From: Variovorax sp. OK212
GTDB lineage: Bacteria > Pseudomonadota > Gammaproteobacteria > Burkholderiales > Burkholderiaceae_C
DNA: 64,000 nt
Direction: 5' to 3'
Assembly (NCBI RefSeq): GCF_900112425.1
Contig: NZ_FOLP01000003.1
Location: 62,001 to 126,000, forward strand
The translations under genes were made by a program, and so were the position numbers. A model generated the notes under the pieces. That model was given only the letters and a program-made list of their open reading frames with translations. It had not been told where the DNA came from and made no database searches. Shown here in pieces: positions 1 through 8,866 of this stretch (positions are counted from its first letter, which is position 1; every line of letters starts with the position of its first letter).

Positions 1-748
1 CGAACTGGTAGAGCGACTGGCCCGAGGCCACCTCGATCACGCGCCCCAGGATGTCGGTCGACTGGCTGTACTCCCAGGTCGTGCCGGGCTGGTAGGCCAG
101 CGGCAGCCTGGCCAGCCGCTGGGAGAACTCGGCCAGCGTCGGGTCGCCGGCGCCCAGGTTGGCGGCGTTGTAGGCCTGCTTCACGAGGCCGGGACCGAAG
201 AAGCCGTAGGTCAGGCCCGAGGTGTGGCGCATCAGGTCCTGCACGGTGATGGGGCGGCGCGCGGGCACGGTGTCGAGCACCGGCTTGCCGTCGGCGCCGG
301 GCTTCTCGACGCCCACCGTCATGCTGGCGAACTCGGGCAGGTAGGCGGCGACGGGGTCGTCCAGCTTCAGGCGGCCATCCTCGACCAGCATCATCGCGGC
401 GACCGTGGTGATGGGCTTGCTCATCGAGTAGATGCGGAAGATGCCGTCGCGCGGCATCGGCGCGCCGCTGGCGGGGTCGAGCTTGCCGACCGGCTCGAAC
501 CACGCCACCTTGCCCTGGCGCGCCACCAGCAGCACTGCGCCGGGGATCTTGCCGGCGGCCACATCGGCCTTGAGCACGTCGGTGAGCATCTGCAGGCGCT
601 CGCTCGACAGGCCGACCTGCTCGGGCCGGGCCGTGGGCAGCGGCTGCGCCGCCGCCAGCAGGGGAAGCTGGGCAAGGGTAAGGCCAAGGGAAAGGGCCAG
701 CCCGAAGCCCCGCACGGCCGCGCTCAGGTTGCGCTTGAGCAATCTCAT
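1..748 (-). CDS. Serine hydrolase, class C beta-lactamase / family VIII esterase type (3' end outside window)
   Basis: This is an exported serine hydrolase of the beta-lactamase-like fold. The N-terminus has a basic, hydrophobic signal peptide (to about residue 34). The SxxK nucleophile motif reads SMSK at residues 108-111, and HTSGL follows at about 175-179. Tyr227 lies in the sequence YSQSTD, where true class C enzymes usually have YxN; this variant is common in family VIII carboxylesterases and penicillin-binding-protein-like hydrolases. The start ATG is at 748. About 249 codons are visible and the C-terminal part with the KTG-like motif is cut off by the window edge. The family is clear. 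An esterase is more likely than an antibiotic-hydrolysing enzyme, but the substrate cannot be told. Confidence 0.85.
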   Translation of the reverse strand, partial: MRLLKRNLSAAVRGFGLALSLGLTLAQLPLLAAAQPLPTARPEQVGLSSERLQMLTDVLKADVAAGKIPGAVLLVARQGKVAWFEPVGKLDPASGAPMPRDGIFRIYSMSKPITTVAAMMLVEDGRLKLDDPVAAYLPEFASMTVGVEKPGADGKPVLDTVPARRPITVQDLMRHTSGLTYGFFGPGLVKQAYNAANLGAGDPTLAEFSQRLARLPLAYQPGTTWEYSQSTDILGRVIEVASGQSLYQF

Positions 749-845
749 GGTCTTGTCTCCGTCTTGTGGTGAATGGAAAACCGGGCAGGGCGGTCTTGGC
801 GCCGCCTGTATCTCGAGTCCCTGGCGAGCCTTGGCGGCCCCTGGG

Positions 846-1559
846 CTATCCGCGGCAGAGCTTCAGGTTCGTGCGGGTGGCGCGCACCACGGGCAGGAAG
901 ATCTCGGCGTCGGCCGGCGGGTAGTTTTCCTTCACGCCGTCGTCGCTCAGGGCGGCGTCTTCGGCCAGCGGCTGCAGCGTCTTCAGGCAGGCGGCGCGGT
1001 CGTCGAGCTTGTACTGCGTGAGCGCGAGGTCGTTGCGGATCCAGCCCTGGGTGATCCAGTCGAGCGTGGCGTCGCAGTCCGACAGCACGGGCGCCAGCGT
1101 GGTGCGGGCGGCGGCGTAGTTCTTGGCGTCGTACTGGCGCTTGAAGGTCTTGCGCGCGCCGGCCACGGCCTTGTCGGTGCAGCCCGGGGCAGGGCGCGTG
1201 TAGGTGCCCTCGAACATGGCGCGCGCGCCGCAGCTGTCGCGACACTGGTCGGCGCCGTTGGTCGTGACCTTCACCTTGTCGGCATCGACCGCGAAGTTCA
1301 CCACGCAGGTGGTCTCGTCGATCCTGGCCTTGCCGCGCACGATGGCGCCGTCGAGCGCGCAGGTGTGGGCGTTGGCGCCGATGGTGGTGATGTCGAAGTG
1401 CCCGTCGGCCTTGACGCGCAACTGGCCGCTGCCGCGCTCGTAGATGTAGTCGCCGGCGGGTGGGGTGGCGCTCTGGGCGGCGGCGATGCTGGCGCCGAGG
1501 GCCAGGGAAAGGGCGAGGGCAAAGCTCGGGGCAAGGGGAAGGATGCGCTTGAAACTCAT
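846..1559 (-). CDS. Secreted protein of unknown function
   Basis: The product is 237 residues starting [12 protein letters not shown], with a clear Sec signal peptide cleaved near ASIAAAQS. The mature part contains seven or more cysteines (for example CALDG, TTCVV, QCRDSCG), which suggests a disulfide-bonded periplasmic protein. The second half looks helical ([17 protein letters not shown]) and could be TPR-like. I do not recognise a named family. It is transcribed away from sodA, and the Fur-box-like site at 1666-1684 lies about 107 bases upstream of its start, so it may share iron-responsive control; that is inference. An in-frame ATG further upstream at 1670 was not chosen because the signal peptide begins at 1559. 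Confidence 0.75.
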   Translation of the reverse strand: MSFKRILPLAPSFALALSLALGASIAAAQSATPPAGDYIYERGSGQLRVKADGHFDITTIGANAHTCALDGAIVRGKARIDETTCVVNFAVDADKVKVTTNGADQCRDSCGARAMFEGTYTRPAPGCTDKAVAGARKTFKRQYDAKNYAAARTTLAPVLSDCDATLDWITQGWIRNDLALTQYKLDDRAACLKTLQPLAEDAALSDDGVKENYPPADAEIFLPVVRATRTNLKLCRG

Positions 1560-1665
1560 CGTTGGAATCTCCCGGAAGGCTACCCAGGGCAGTGTATCGA
1601 GCGTTGCCAAACGCGTCCTGGTGCTGGCCGGTTTGCGCCATCGTCGGCTGCGATGTCTTGACGTG

Positions 1666-1684
1666 GACAATGAGAATTCCTATC
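1666..1684. promoter_or_regulatory. Fur-box-like operator between the secreted unknown and sodA
   Basis: The 19 bases GACAATGAGAATTCCTATC match the classical Fur consensus GATAATGATAATCATTATC at 14 of 19 positions, and stand out from the G+C-rich surroundings. The site lies about 69 bases before the sodA start, where a repressor would overlap the promoter. Fur repression of Mn-type superoxide dismutase is established in enterobacteria and pseudomonads. Binding here is a prediction. Confidence 0.6.
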
Positions 1685-1753
1685 ATTTGGGTGCCTGAGT
1701 ACGCAACACGTCGACAACGCAAAGGGCTCTTCCAACCAAGGAGCTTTTCGACC

Positions 1754-2389
1754 GTGCCGTACACCCTGCCAGCCCTGCCTTATGCCTTCGACGCGCTCGA
1801 GCCTCACATCGACGCGCAGACGATGGAAATCCACCATGGCAAGCACCACCAGACCTATGTGAACAACCTCAATGCCGCGTTGAAAGACACGCCGCACGGG
1901 GAAACGCCGGTGGAACAACTGATCGCCGGCGTCGAGCAGCTGCCCGACGCCTTGCGCGCCCCGGTGCGCAACAACGGCGGCGGCCACGCCAACCACAGCC
2001 TGTTCTGGCAGGTGATGGCGCCGGTCGGCCAGGGCGGCGGCGGTGCCCCCGCGGGCGCGCTGGCCAAGGCCATCGACACCGACCTGGGCGGCCTCGATGC
2101 CTTCAAGGACGCCTTCACCAAGGCCGCGCTCACGCGCTTCGGCAGCGGCTGGGCCTGGCTGTCGGTTGGCGCCGGCGGCAAGCTCGCCGTGGAAAGCAGC
2201 GGCAACCAGGACAGCCCGCTCATGAAGGGCGTCGGCTCCGGCAACACGCCCATCCTGGGGCTGGACGTGTGGGAGCACGCCTATTACCTCAAGTACCAGA
2301 ACCGCCGCCCGGAATACATCGCGGCCTTCTACAACGTGGTGAACTGGGCCGAAGTGGCCCGGCGCTACGCCGCCGCAACCGGCGGCTGA
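1754..2389 (+). CDS. sodA: Superoxide dismutase, Mn type
   Basis: Converts superoxide to hydrogen peroxide and oxygen in the cytoplasm. The protein is 211 residues. Metal ligands are visible as His27, His81 (HANHSLFW), Asp171 and His175 (LDVWEH). The active-site Gln sits in SGNQDSP and a Gly-rich GGGHANH precedes the second ligand; both are marks of Mn rather than Fe enzymes. The start is GTG at 1754 with AAGGAG ten bases before it; the protein then begins (V/M)PYTLPALPY as in the family. It is followed 11 bases later by a ZIP transporter gene with a GAGGAG ribosome site, so the two are probably one operon. A Fur-box-like site upstream suggests induction when iron is low. Confidence 0.95.
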   Translation: MPYTLPALPYAFDALEPHIDAQTMEIHHGKHHQTYVNNLNAALKDTPHGETPVEQLIAGVEQLPDALRAPVRNNGGGHANHSLFWQVMAPVGQGGGGAPAGALAKAIDTDLGGLDAFKDAFTKAALTRFGSGWAWLSVGAGGKLAVESSGNQDSPLMKGVGSGNTPILGLDVWEHAYYLKYQNRRPEYIAAFYNVVNWAEVARRYAAATGG

Positions 2390-2400
2390 GGAGCAGCCCC

Positions 2401-3330
2401 ATGAACGATCCGCGGCAGGTCACGGTGGCAGGTGAGCGGCCCAGGCCCGCGCGCTGGATGCGTTCGACGCGCGAACGCCTCGGCTTCGCGATCGTCGCGG
2501 CGGGCGTGCTTGTGCTGGCCGCGCAGTTCTGGCAGTTCGTGCGCGCCGACCCGCTGGTGTGGAGCGCCTTGCTCGGCGGCTCGGTGGCCGCGCTGGCCAC
2601 AGCGCTCGGCACCTTGCCGGTGCTGTTCTCGCAGAAGCTGCCCGACCGCGTGCAGGACACGCTGTTCGGCTTCGGCGCCGGCGTGATGCTGGCGGCCAGC
2701 GCCTTCTCGCTGATCATTCCGGGGCTGGAAGCGGCCAGGCACGTGGGCGTGTTCGGCGGCGGCAGCTGGGCCGCGGGCGGCGTGATCGGCTCGGCCATCC
2801 TGCTGGGCGGCGCCGTGCTGATGCTGATGGACCACGTGCTGCCGCACGAGCACTTCATCAAGGGCCGCGAAGGGCAGACGGCCAGGCAGTTGCGCCGCAC
2901 CTGGCTCTTCGTGTTCGCGATTGCGCTGCACAACGTGCCCGAGGGCCTGGCGATCGGCGTGGGCTACGCGGCCAACAACGGGCTGCGCGCGGACGCGCTG
3001 GCCACCGGCATTGCCATCCAGGACGTGCCCGAAGGCCTGGTGGTCGCGGTGGCGCTGCTGGCCGCCGGCTACAGCCGCCTGTTCGCGGTGCTGATCGGCA
3101 TGGCGTCAGGGCTGGTGGAGCCGCTGGGCGCCGTGCTGGGCGCGGCCGTGGTCGGCCATTCGGCGATGCTGCTGCCCTGGGGGCTGGGCTTTGCGGCGGG
3201 CGCGATGCTGTTCGTGATCAGCCACGAGATCATTCCCGAATCGCACCGCAAGGGGCACGAAGCCTTTGCCACCGGCGGGCTGATGATCGGCTTCGTGCTG
3301 ATGATGCTGCTGGACACCGCGCTGGGCTGA
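2401..3330 (+). CDS. ZIP-family divalent metal transporter
   Basis: Inner-membrane metal importer of 309 residues with about eight membrane segments. The signature metal-binding helix reads HNVPEG, and a second reads QDVPEG; the C-terminus carries SHEIIPESHR and ends in LLDTALG. Length and motif order closely resemble the structurally studied Bordetella bronchiseptica ZIP transporter (BbZIP/ZIPB). The known family moves Zn2+ and other divalent cations into the cytoplasm. Its position directly behind a Mn-type sodA and a Fur-box-like site makes manganese, zinc or iron uptake under iron limitation an attractive guess. Substrate preference cannot be read from the sequence. Confidence 0.88.
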   Translation: MNDPRQVTVAGERPRPARWMRSTRERLGFAIVAAGVLVLAAQFWQFVRADPLVWSALLGGSVAALATALGTLPVLFSQKLPDRVQDTLFGFGAGVMLAASAFSLIIPGLEAARHVGVFGGGSWAAGGVIGSAILLGGAVLMLMDHVLPHEHFIKGREGQTARQLRRTWLFVFAIALHNVPEGLAIGVGYAANNGLRADALATGIAIQDVPEGLVVAVALLAAGYSRLFAVLIGMASGLVEPLGAVLGAAVVGHSAMLLPWGLGFAAGAMLFVISHEIIPESHRKGHEAFATGGLMIGFVLMMLLDTALG

Positions 3331-3373
3331 GGCAGCCCGGCGCGGGCCGAAGAGCTTCAGGGCCTCGCAGGCC

Positions 3374-4807
3374 TCAGCCGTGCTTGACGGCGACGGTCTT
3401 CAGCGTCGTGAAGCCGTACAGCGCCTCGAAACCCTTCTCGCGCCCGTAGCCCGAGGACTTCACGCCGCCGAAGGGCAGCTCGACGCCGCCGCCCGCGCCG
3501 TAGTTGTTGATGAACACCTGGCCGCTCTTCACGCGCTTGGCCATGCGGAACTGGCGCGCGCCGTCGGTGGTCCACACGCCGGCCACCAGGCCGAACTGCG
3601 TGGCGTTGGCGAGCGCCACGGCCTCGTCCTCGTCGGTGAACGACATGGCGGCCAGCACCGGGCCGAACACTTCTTCCTGCGCCAGCCGGTGGCCCACCGG
3701 CACGTCGCGCAGCAGCGTGGGCGCCTGGTAGAAGCCGGTCTCGGGCGCTTCGTCGACCACGATGCCCTGCGCCACCATCGGGATGCCGGCATGCTGCGCG
3801 TCGCTCAGGAAGTCCCACACGCGCTGCTGCTGCGTCTGGCGGATCAGCGGGCCCACGTCGAGGTCCATCGCGGCGGGGCCGACGCGCAGGGCTTCGAAGG
3901 CATGGCCCAGGCGCTCGAGCAGGGGCTCGTAGATGTCGCGCTGGACCAGCAGGCGCGAGCCGGCCGAGCAGGTCTGGCCGGCGTTCTGCACGATGGCGTT
4001 GATCACCACCGGGATCACCGCGTCCAGGTCGGCGTCCGCAAAGACGATCTGCGGGCTCTTGCCGCCCAGCTCCAGCGTGACCGGGCAATGGCGCTCGGCC
4101 GCCACCTGCTGGATCAGCGTGCCGATCTTCGGGCTGCCGGTGAAGCTGATGTGGTCGATGCCCTCGTGCCGCGCCAGCGCGTCGCCCACCTCGTGGCCGT
4201 AGCCCGTCACGATGTTGAGCGCGCCGGCCGGAAAGCCGACCTCGGCCGCCAACTGCGCCACGCGGATCAGCGAGAGGCAGGCGTCTTCGGCCGGCTTCAC
4301 CACGCACACGTTGCCCGCCGCCAGGGCGCCGCCCACGCTGCGCCCAAAGATCTGCATCGGGTAGTTCCAGGGAATGACGTGGCCGGTGACGCCGTGCGGC
4401 TCGCGCCAGGTGAACACGCTGTAGCCGTCCTGGTAGGGGATGGTCTCGCCGTGCAGCTTGTCGCAGGCGCCGGCGTAGAACTCGAAGTAGCGCACCAGCG
4501 CCACCGCGTCGGCGCGAGCCTGCTTGACGGGCTTGCCGCAGTCGCGCTGCTCGATCAGCGCGAGCTCGTCGACATGCTCGGCGATCTTCTGCGAGAGCTT
4601 GTAGAGCAGGCGGCCGCGGTCGGCGGCGCTGACCTTGTGCCACACGCCTTCGAAGCAGTCGCGCGCGGCGCGCACGGCCGAGTCGATGTCGGCGGCGTTG
4701 CTGCGCTGGATTTCGTCGAAGACCTGGCCGTCGGAGGGGTCGATGACCGGCAGGGTGCGGCCGGAGGAGGACGGAACGTCCGCGTTGGCGATGTAGTTGA
4801 GCTGCAT
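3374..4807 (-). CDS. NAD(P)-dependent aldehyde dehydrogenase
   Basis: Oxidises an aldehyde to the carboxylic acid. The protein is 477 residues, standard for the family. Catalytic Cys280 lies in QNAGQTCSAGSR, general base Glu246 in LELGGKSP, and Asn148 in PWNYP. A family-typical FTGSPKIG stretch lines the cofactor site. It is convergent with the ZIP transporter gene and stands alone. It resembles the broad betaine/vanillin/gamma-aminobutyraldehyde group, but the substrate cannot be assigned. Confidence 0.92.
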   Translation of the reverse strand: MQLNYIANADVPSSSGRTLPVIDPSDGQVFDEIQRSNAADIDSAVRAARDCFEGVWHKVSAADRGRLLYKLSQKIAEHVDELALIEQRDCGKPVKQARADAVALVRYFEFYAGACDKLHGETIPYQDGYSVFTWREPHGVTGHVIPWNYPMQIFGRSVGGALAAGNVCVVKPAEDACLSLIRVAQLAAEVGFPAGALNIVTGYGHEVGDALARHEGIDHISFTGSPKIGTLIQQVAAERHCPVTLELGGKSPQIVFADADLDAVIPVVINAIVQNAGQTCSAGSRLLVQRDIYEPLLERLGHAFEALRVGPAAMDLDVGPLIRQTQQQRVWDFLSDAQHAGIPMVAQGIVVDEAPETGFYQAPTLLRDVPVGHRLAQEEVFGPVLAAMSFTDEDEAVALANATQFGLVAGVWTTDGARQFRMAKRVKSGQVFINNYGAGGGVELPFGGVKSSGYGREKGFEALYGFTTLKTVAVKHG

Positions 4808-4882
4808 GGGGTCGGATTTTGCGCGAAGCGCGCGAAATCCGTGGCCGGGCGGGCCGCCGTCCCTCGAGTCCCGGGCTTCGGC

Positions 4883-5437
4883 TTACTTCGCCGCGGTCGC
4901 CTTCGGCAGCGCCCGCACCGCATTCAGCGTGCGCTCCACGTGCTTGTCCGGATTCAGGTTCTGGTAGTAGTACGCGACCTTGCCGTCCGGCGCGATCACG
5001 TAAGACAGGCGGTTGGCGAAGTCGGGCCGCGTCTGCATCACGGCGTCGAAGCCCTGGATCACCGACTTGCCTTCGTCCGACGCCACCGGGAACCGGCTCT
5101 GGCACGACTTGACCGAGAACTTCGACAGGGTGTCGATGTCGTCCGCCGAGACGCCGATCACCGTGGCGCCGAGCGCGGCGAACTTGTCGATGGCCTCGGC
5201 GAAGGCATGGGCTTCGATCGAGCAGTCATTGGAGTCGGCGGCCGGAAAGAAGTACAACACCACCGGCCCCTTGGCGAGCGCGTCGGCCAGCGAGTAGCGG
5301 AAGGTCTTGCCGCCCAGCGCGGCATTGGCGGTGAACTTGGGCGCGGGGTCGCCGATGTCCAGGGCAGCCCAGGCGGCGTGGGTCGAGGCTGCAAGAACCG
5401 TCATCAGGGCGATGCGAGAAAAAAGCGAACGGACCAT
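4883..5437 (-). CDS. Exported peroxiredoxin (AhpC/TSA-Bcp type)
   Basis: Thiol peroxidase predicted to act in the periplasm. The 184-residue product has a signal peptide (MVRSLFSRIALMTVLAAS, cleaved near HAAWA) and a thioredoxin-like fold. The peroxidatic cysteine is Cys72 in SNDCSIEA. The usual Bcp resolving cysteine five residues later is absent; Cys112 (VKSCQSRF) may take that role. The start at 5437 is supported by an AGGAG eight bases before it. Most Bcp proteins are cytoplasmic, so the signal peptide is notable; exported versions are common in Burkholderiales. No reductase partner is adjacent. Confidence 0.87.
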   Translation of the reverse strand: MVRSLFSRIALMTVLAASTHAAWAALDIGDPAPKFTANAALGGKTFRYSLADALAKGPVVLYFFPAADSNDCSIEAHAFAEAIDKFAALGATVIGVSADDIDTLSKFSVKSCQSRFPVASDEGKSVIQGFDAVMQTRPDFANRLSYVIAPDGKVAYYYQNLNPDKHVERTLNAVRALPKATAAK

Positions 5438-5567
5438 GATGTAACTCCTGAGCGGGATGGGCAGAATTCTAGGCCTGCGCACCCGCGGGAAGGCCCCCTG
5501 AAACCGGCACCGGCCGGCTGGCGTACTGAATACAACAACTGAAAAACCACGCAATGGACGCACCATC

Positions 5568-7142
5568 ATGAACGCCTGGCTTTCCTTTCTGCGCATCGCG
5601 CTGGCGGGCGCGCTGCTCGCGGCGCTCGGCGCCTGCGGCTCGCTGCCGCCGGCGCGGGAGCGGCCCGCGGAATTCTCCGCCGCCGTCGATCCCACCACCA
5701 CGCTCGCCAAGATCGCCACCGCCTCCACGCCGCCCGACGAGCACTCGGGCTTCCGGCTCATGCCGCTGGGCGTGTACTCGCTGGACGCGCGCATCCAGCT
5801 GGCCCAGCGGGCCCAGCGCACGCTGGAGGTGCAGTACTACCAGCTCGAGAACGACGCGGTCGGCCGGCTGCTGCTGCGCACGCTGCGCGAAGCCGCCCAC
5901 CGCGGCGTGAAGGTGCGCGTGCTGGTGGACGACCTGTACACCGTGAAGAGCCAGCAACTGCTGCTGGCGCTGTCCGAAACGCCCAATGTGGACGTGCGCC
6001 TGTTCAACCCGTTCTGCTGCGGGCGCAACGGCTTCCTGTCGCGCTTCGCGGCGTCGCCCTGGGAGATTGGGCGCCTGAACCACCGCATGCACAACAAGCT
6101 CTTCATTGCCGACGGCGTGATGGCGGTGGTGGGCGGGCGCAACATCGCCGACGAATATTTCGTGTTGAGCGAAGCGCAGAACTTCATCGACATGGACGCG
6201 CTGGTGGTCGGCAAGGTGGTGCCGCAGCTCGAGAACATCTTCGACGCCTACTGGAACAGCGTGCAGGTCTGGCCCATTGCCGACATCGTGACGGGCGAGG
6301 GCGGGCGCAAGCCCGGCGGCGCCGACTTCGACAACTGGGTGGGCATGGCCGCGCCGCCGCCCAAGATCGTGCTGCCGCCGTCCGACATCCTGGGCTACGG
6401 CCCGATCGCCGAAGAGCTCGACGCCGGGCGCATGGGCCTGCTGTGGGGCGAGGCCCGCGCCATCGCCGATCCGCCCACCAAGCCCGCCACCATGACGGCC
6501 GACGAGGCCATCGCCACCAGCGTGACGATGAAGGTCTGGGGCCTGCTGATGGACGCCAAGACCGAGGTCGACCTGACCTCGCCGTACCTGGTGCCGGGCG
6601 AGCGCGGCATGGCCGCCTTCGAGGACCTGGCCAAGCGCAAGGTCAAGCTCACGCTGCTGACCAACTCGCTGGCGGCCAACGACGAGCCGCTGGTGCATAC
6701 CGGCTATGCGCGCTACCGCCAGCGGCTGCTGGAAAGCGGCGCCGACCTGTACGAGCTGAGCCCGCAGCGCACCAGCGCGGGCGAGCGCTTCGGCATGTTC
6801 GGCAAGTCGCTCGGCCGGCTGCATGCCAAGACGGCGGCCATCGACAAGACGCGCATCTTCATCGGCTCGATGAACCTCGACCCGCGCTCGGCGAGCCAGA
6901 ACACCGAGATGGGCGTGGTGGTCGACAGCCCGCAGCTGGCGCGCGAGATGCTGCGCATCATCAACATCAGCAAGCTGCAGAACTCCTACCGGCTGCGGCT
7001 GGCCAAGGACACCGGCACGCTGCAATGGCTCACCAACGACGGCGAGAAGGAAATGATCCTGACCTCGGAGCCGGAGTCGGGATTCTTCCAGCGCTTCTAC
7101 AACATGCTCATTGCGCCGATCGTTCCCGAGATGCTGTTGTAG
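5568..7142 (+). CDS. Phospholipase D superfamily lipoprotein (cardiolipin synthase C-like)
   Basis: A 524-residue protein with two HKD catalytic motifs, His175-x-Lys177-x4-Asp182 (HNKLFIAD) and His419-x-Lys421-x4-Asp426 (HAKTAAID), each followed by the GG/GS-N element (GGRNIADEYF, GSMNLDPRS). The N-terminus is a lipoprotein signal with lipobox LGAC (Cys23). Two HKD motifs and this length fit the ClsC/YmdC cardiolipin synthases or an exported phosphatidyl hydrolase. It precedes the sterol desaturase-like gene by only nine bases, so it may head the lipid-type operon. Phospholipid remodelling is a reasonable role; the exact reaction is not established. Confidence 0.88.
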   Translation: MNAWLSFLRIALAGALLAALGACGSLPPARERPAEFSAAVDPTTTLAKIATASTPPDEHSGFRLMPLGVYSLDARIQLAQRAQRTLEVQYYQLENDAVGRLLLRTLREAAHRGVKVRVLVDDLYTVKSQQLLLALSETPNVDVRLFNPFCCGRNGFLSRFAASPWEIGRLNHRMHNKLFIADGVMAVVGGRNIADEYFVLSEAQNFIDMDALVVGKVVPQLENIFDAYWNSVQVWPIADIVTGEGGRKPGGADFDNWVGMAAPPPKIVLPPSDILGYGPIAEELDAGRMGLLWGEARAIADPPTKPATMTADEAIATSVTMKVWGLLMDAKTEVDLTSPYLVPGERGMAAFEDLAKRKVKLTLLTNSLAANDEPLVHTGYARYRQRLLESGADLYELSPQRTSAGERFGMFGKSLGRLHAKTAAIDKTRIFIGSMNLDPRSASQNTEMGVVVDSPQLAREMLRIINISKLQNSYRLRLAKDTGTLQWLTNDGEKEMILTSEPESGFFQRFYNMLIAPIVPEMLL

Positions 7143-7151
7143 CCTCGGGGG

Positions 7152-7928
7152 ATGGCGCAGACTTTCACCTCGTTGTCCGCCCCCCAGGTCATGCTGTGGG
7201 GCGTACTTTTTTTTGGCGGTATCTACCTTGGTTTCGGCGGCCTCACGTGGCTGCTGACCAAGCGCGTGCTGCCGGCACTGGGCATCGGGCGCGTGCTCGA
7301 CCCGCGGCCGCTTCAGCCGGGCCAGCTGCGGCGCGAACTGGGGCAGTCGGGCGTGTCGGTGCTGATCTTCGGGTTCGGCATGGTGTTTCCGTGGGGCTTG
7401 CTGCAGCTGGGCTGGGCGCGGCTCGACGGCGATGCGGGCTGGCGGCAGGTCGCGCTTGAAATCCTCGTGCTCGCGGTCTGGAACGACGTGCATTTCTGGG
7501 TCAACCACCGCCTGTTGCACACGCGCTGGCTGCGGCGCTTTCACGGGCCGCACCACCGCTCGTTCGTGACCACGCCGTGGGCCACCTACAGCTTCCACCC
7601 GATCGAGGCGCTGATGCTGGGCAACGTGATCCTGCTGCCGATGGTGGTGCACGACTTCAGCTTCTGGGCGCTGGCGGCGGTGCCGGTGTTCAGCCTGTTC
7701 TTCAATTGCGTCGGGCATTCGAACTACGACTTCTTCACGGGCGTGTCGTACAGCCACTGGTTCGCGGCGAGCCGGCGGCACCACCTGCACCACGCCGTGC
7801 ACAACGGCAACTACGGCTTCCAGTTCACGTTCATGGACCGGCTGTTCCGCACCCGCATCGCGGCCGACGCCGCCGAGCCGCTTTTCCAGGCCTTTCGCAA
7901 GAAGCATGGCGCCACGACCACCGCCTGA
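7152..7928 (+). CDS. Sterol desaturase / fatty acid hydroxylase family membrane enzyme
   Basis: Membrane-bound diiron enzyme of 258 residues. The histidine clusters that bind the metals are visible: HxxxH at 119-123 (HRLLH), HxxHH at 131-135 (HGPHH), and HHLHH at about 210-214 followed by AVHNGNYGF. Four or so membrane segments surround them. The family hydroxylates or desaturates lipid substrates, or cleaves ether lipids. It starts nine bases after the phospholipase D gene and overlaps the next gene by 23 bases, so it is translationally coupled to the desaturase-like enzyme. The substrate is unknown. Confidence 0.88.
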   Translation: MAQTFTSLSAPQVMLWGVLFFGGIYLGFGGLTWLLTKRVLPALGIGRVLDPRPLQPGQLRRELGQSGVSVLIFGFGMVFPWGLLQLGWARLDGDAGWRQVALEILVLAVWNDVHFWVNHRLLHTRWLRRFHGPHHRSFVTTPWATYSFHPIEALMLGNVILLPMVVHDFSFWALAAVPVFSLFFNCVGHSNYDFFTGVSYSHWFAASRRHHLHHAVHNGNYGFQFTFMDRLFRTRIAADAAEPLFQAFRKKHGATTTA

Positions 7929-8862
7929 CGCACGACCTCGCTGGCCGAGGCTGCGCCACTGGCGGGACTGGCAGAGCCTGGCCTATCTCGCGGCGCTGCC
8001 CGCGCTGGCGGCGTGGCAGTGGGTGCACGGCTTCCATGCCGTGCTCTATGCGCTGATGCTGTTCCTCACGCTGGGCGTGGGCGTGATCCACCACAACCAC
8101 GTGCACCTGCGCATGTGGCGCGGGCGGCGCATGAACCGGCTGACCGACTCGTGGATCACGCTGCTGCAGGGCCACCCGACCTTCGTGTTCTGGCCCGCGC
8201 ACGTGGCCAACCACCATCGCCATCGGCATGGCCCGAAGGACGTGGCGCGCACCTACCGTTTCGGCGGCGACACCAACCACCTGCGGGGCTACCTGCTGCA
8301 CCCGTTCCAGGCGGTGTGGGTGCTGATGCCGGTGTTCTTCGCGTGGCTCGGGCGGCTCAGGCGGCACCGGCGCGGCGCGTGGCGCTACTGCATGGCGCAG
8401 TACGTGCTGTGGCTGGGCAGCTGGGCGGTGCTGCTGGCGCTCGACTGGCGCAAGGCGCTGGTCTTCGTGATCGTGCCGCAGCTGCACGGCCTGCACTGGC
8501 TGCTGGCGACCAACTACCTGCAGCACGCGCACGCCGACGGCCGAAAGACGCGGCCCGCGTCCTCCTCGAAGGAGGCGCCCGGCGATACCCCAGGTACCCG
8601 GCTGAACTACGCCCGCAATTTCGAGGGGCTGGTGAACCCCTTGCTGTTCAACATCGGCCTGCACACCGCACACCACGAGAACCCGCATGCCCATTGGTCC
8701 GAGCTCACCCGCCTGCACGACACGCGCTACCGCGCGCAGGTGGACCCGGTGCTCAACGAGGGCGGGCTGGTGCCGTACATGGTGCGCGTGTTCGTGCTGG
8801 GGCCCGTGTGGCCGCGTTTTCGCAGCCGCCCGCTGATGCCTCCCGATTCATCCATCACCTGA
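7906..8862 (+). CDS. Membrane fatty acid desaturase-like diiron enzyme
   Basis: A 318-residue membrane protein with three histidine boxes: HHNHVH (near residue 62), ANHHRHRH (near 101) and HTAHHENPHAHW (near 256). This is the ligand set of membrane desaturases, hydroxylases and the UndB-like decarboxylases. The start ATG lies inside the end of the preceding gene (23-base overlap). Residues of about 210-230 contain a stretch (KTRPASSSKEAPGDTPG) that looks inserted just before the conserved NYARNFEG block; its DNA contains a small perfect hairpin at 8561-8575. Four bases separate it from the ketosynthase fusion gene. Function is presumably oxidation of a fatty chain. Confidence 0.85.
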   Translation: MAPRPPPDARPRWPRLRHWRDWQSLAYLAALPALAAWQWVHGFHAVLYALMLFLTLGVGVIHHNHVHLRMWRGRRMNRLTDSWITLLQGHPTFVFWPAHVANHHRHRHGPKDVARTYRFGGDTNHLRGYLLHPFQAVWVLMPVFFAWLGRLRRHRRGAWRYCMAQYVLWLGSWAVLLALDWRKALVFVIVPQLHGLHWLLATNYLQHAHADGRKTRPASSSKEAPGDTPGTRLNYARNFEGLVNPLLFNIGLHTAHHENPHAHWSELTRLHDTRYRAQVDPVLNEGGLVPYMVRVFVLGPVWPRFRSRPLMPPDSSIT

Positions 8863-8866
8863 ACCC

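Noticed and set aside
3380-5542. Very long open frame opposite the aldehyde dehydrogenase and peroxiredoxin genes (720 codons)
   Set aside because: It is antisense to well-supported genes, has His/Arg/Gly-rich low-complexity composition, and contains no recognisable domain. High G+C content makes such frames common.
4883-5821. 312-codon version of the peroxiredoxin gene
   Set aside because: The upstream extension runs through the divergent phospholipase D gene; the signal peptide begins at 5437.
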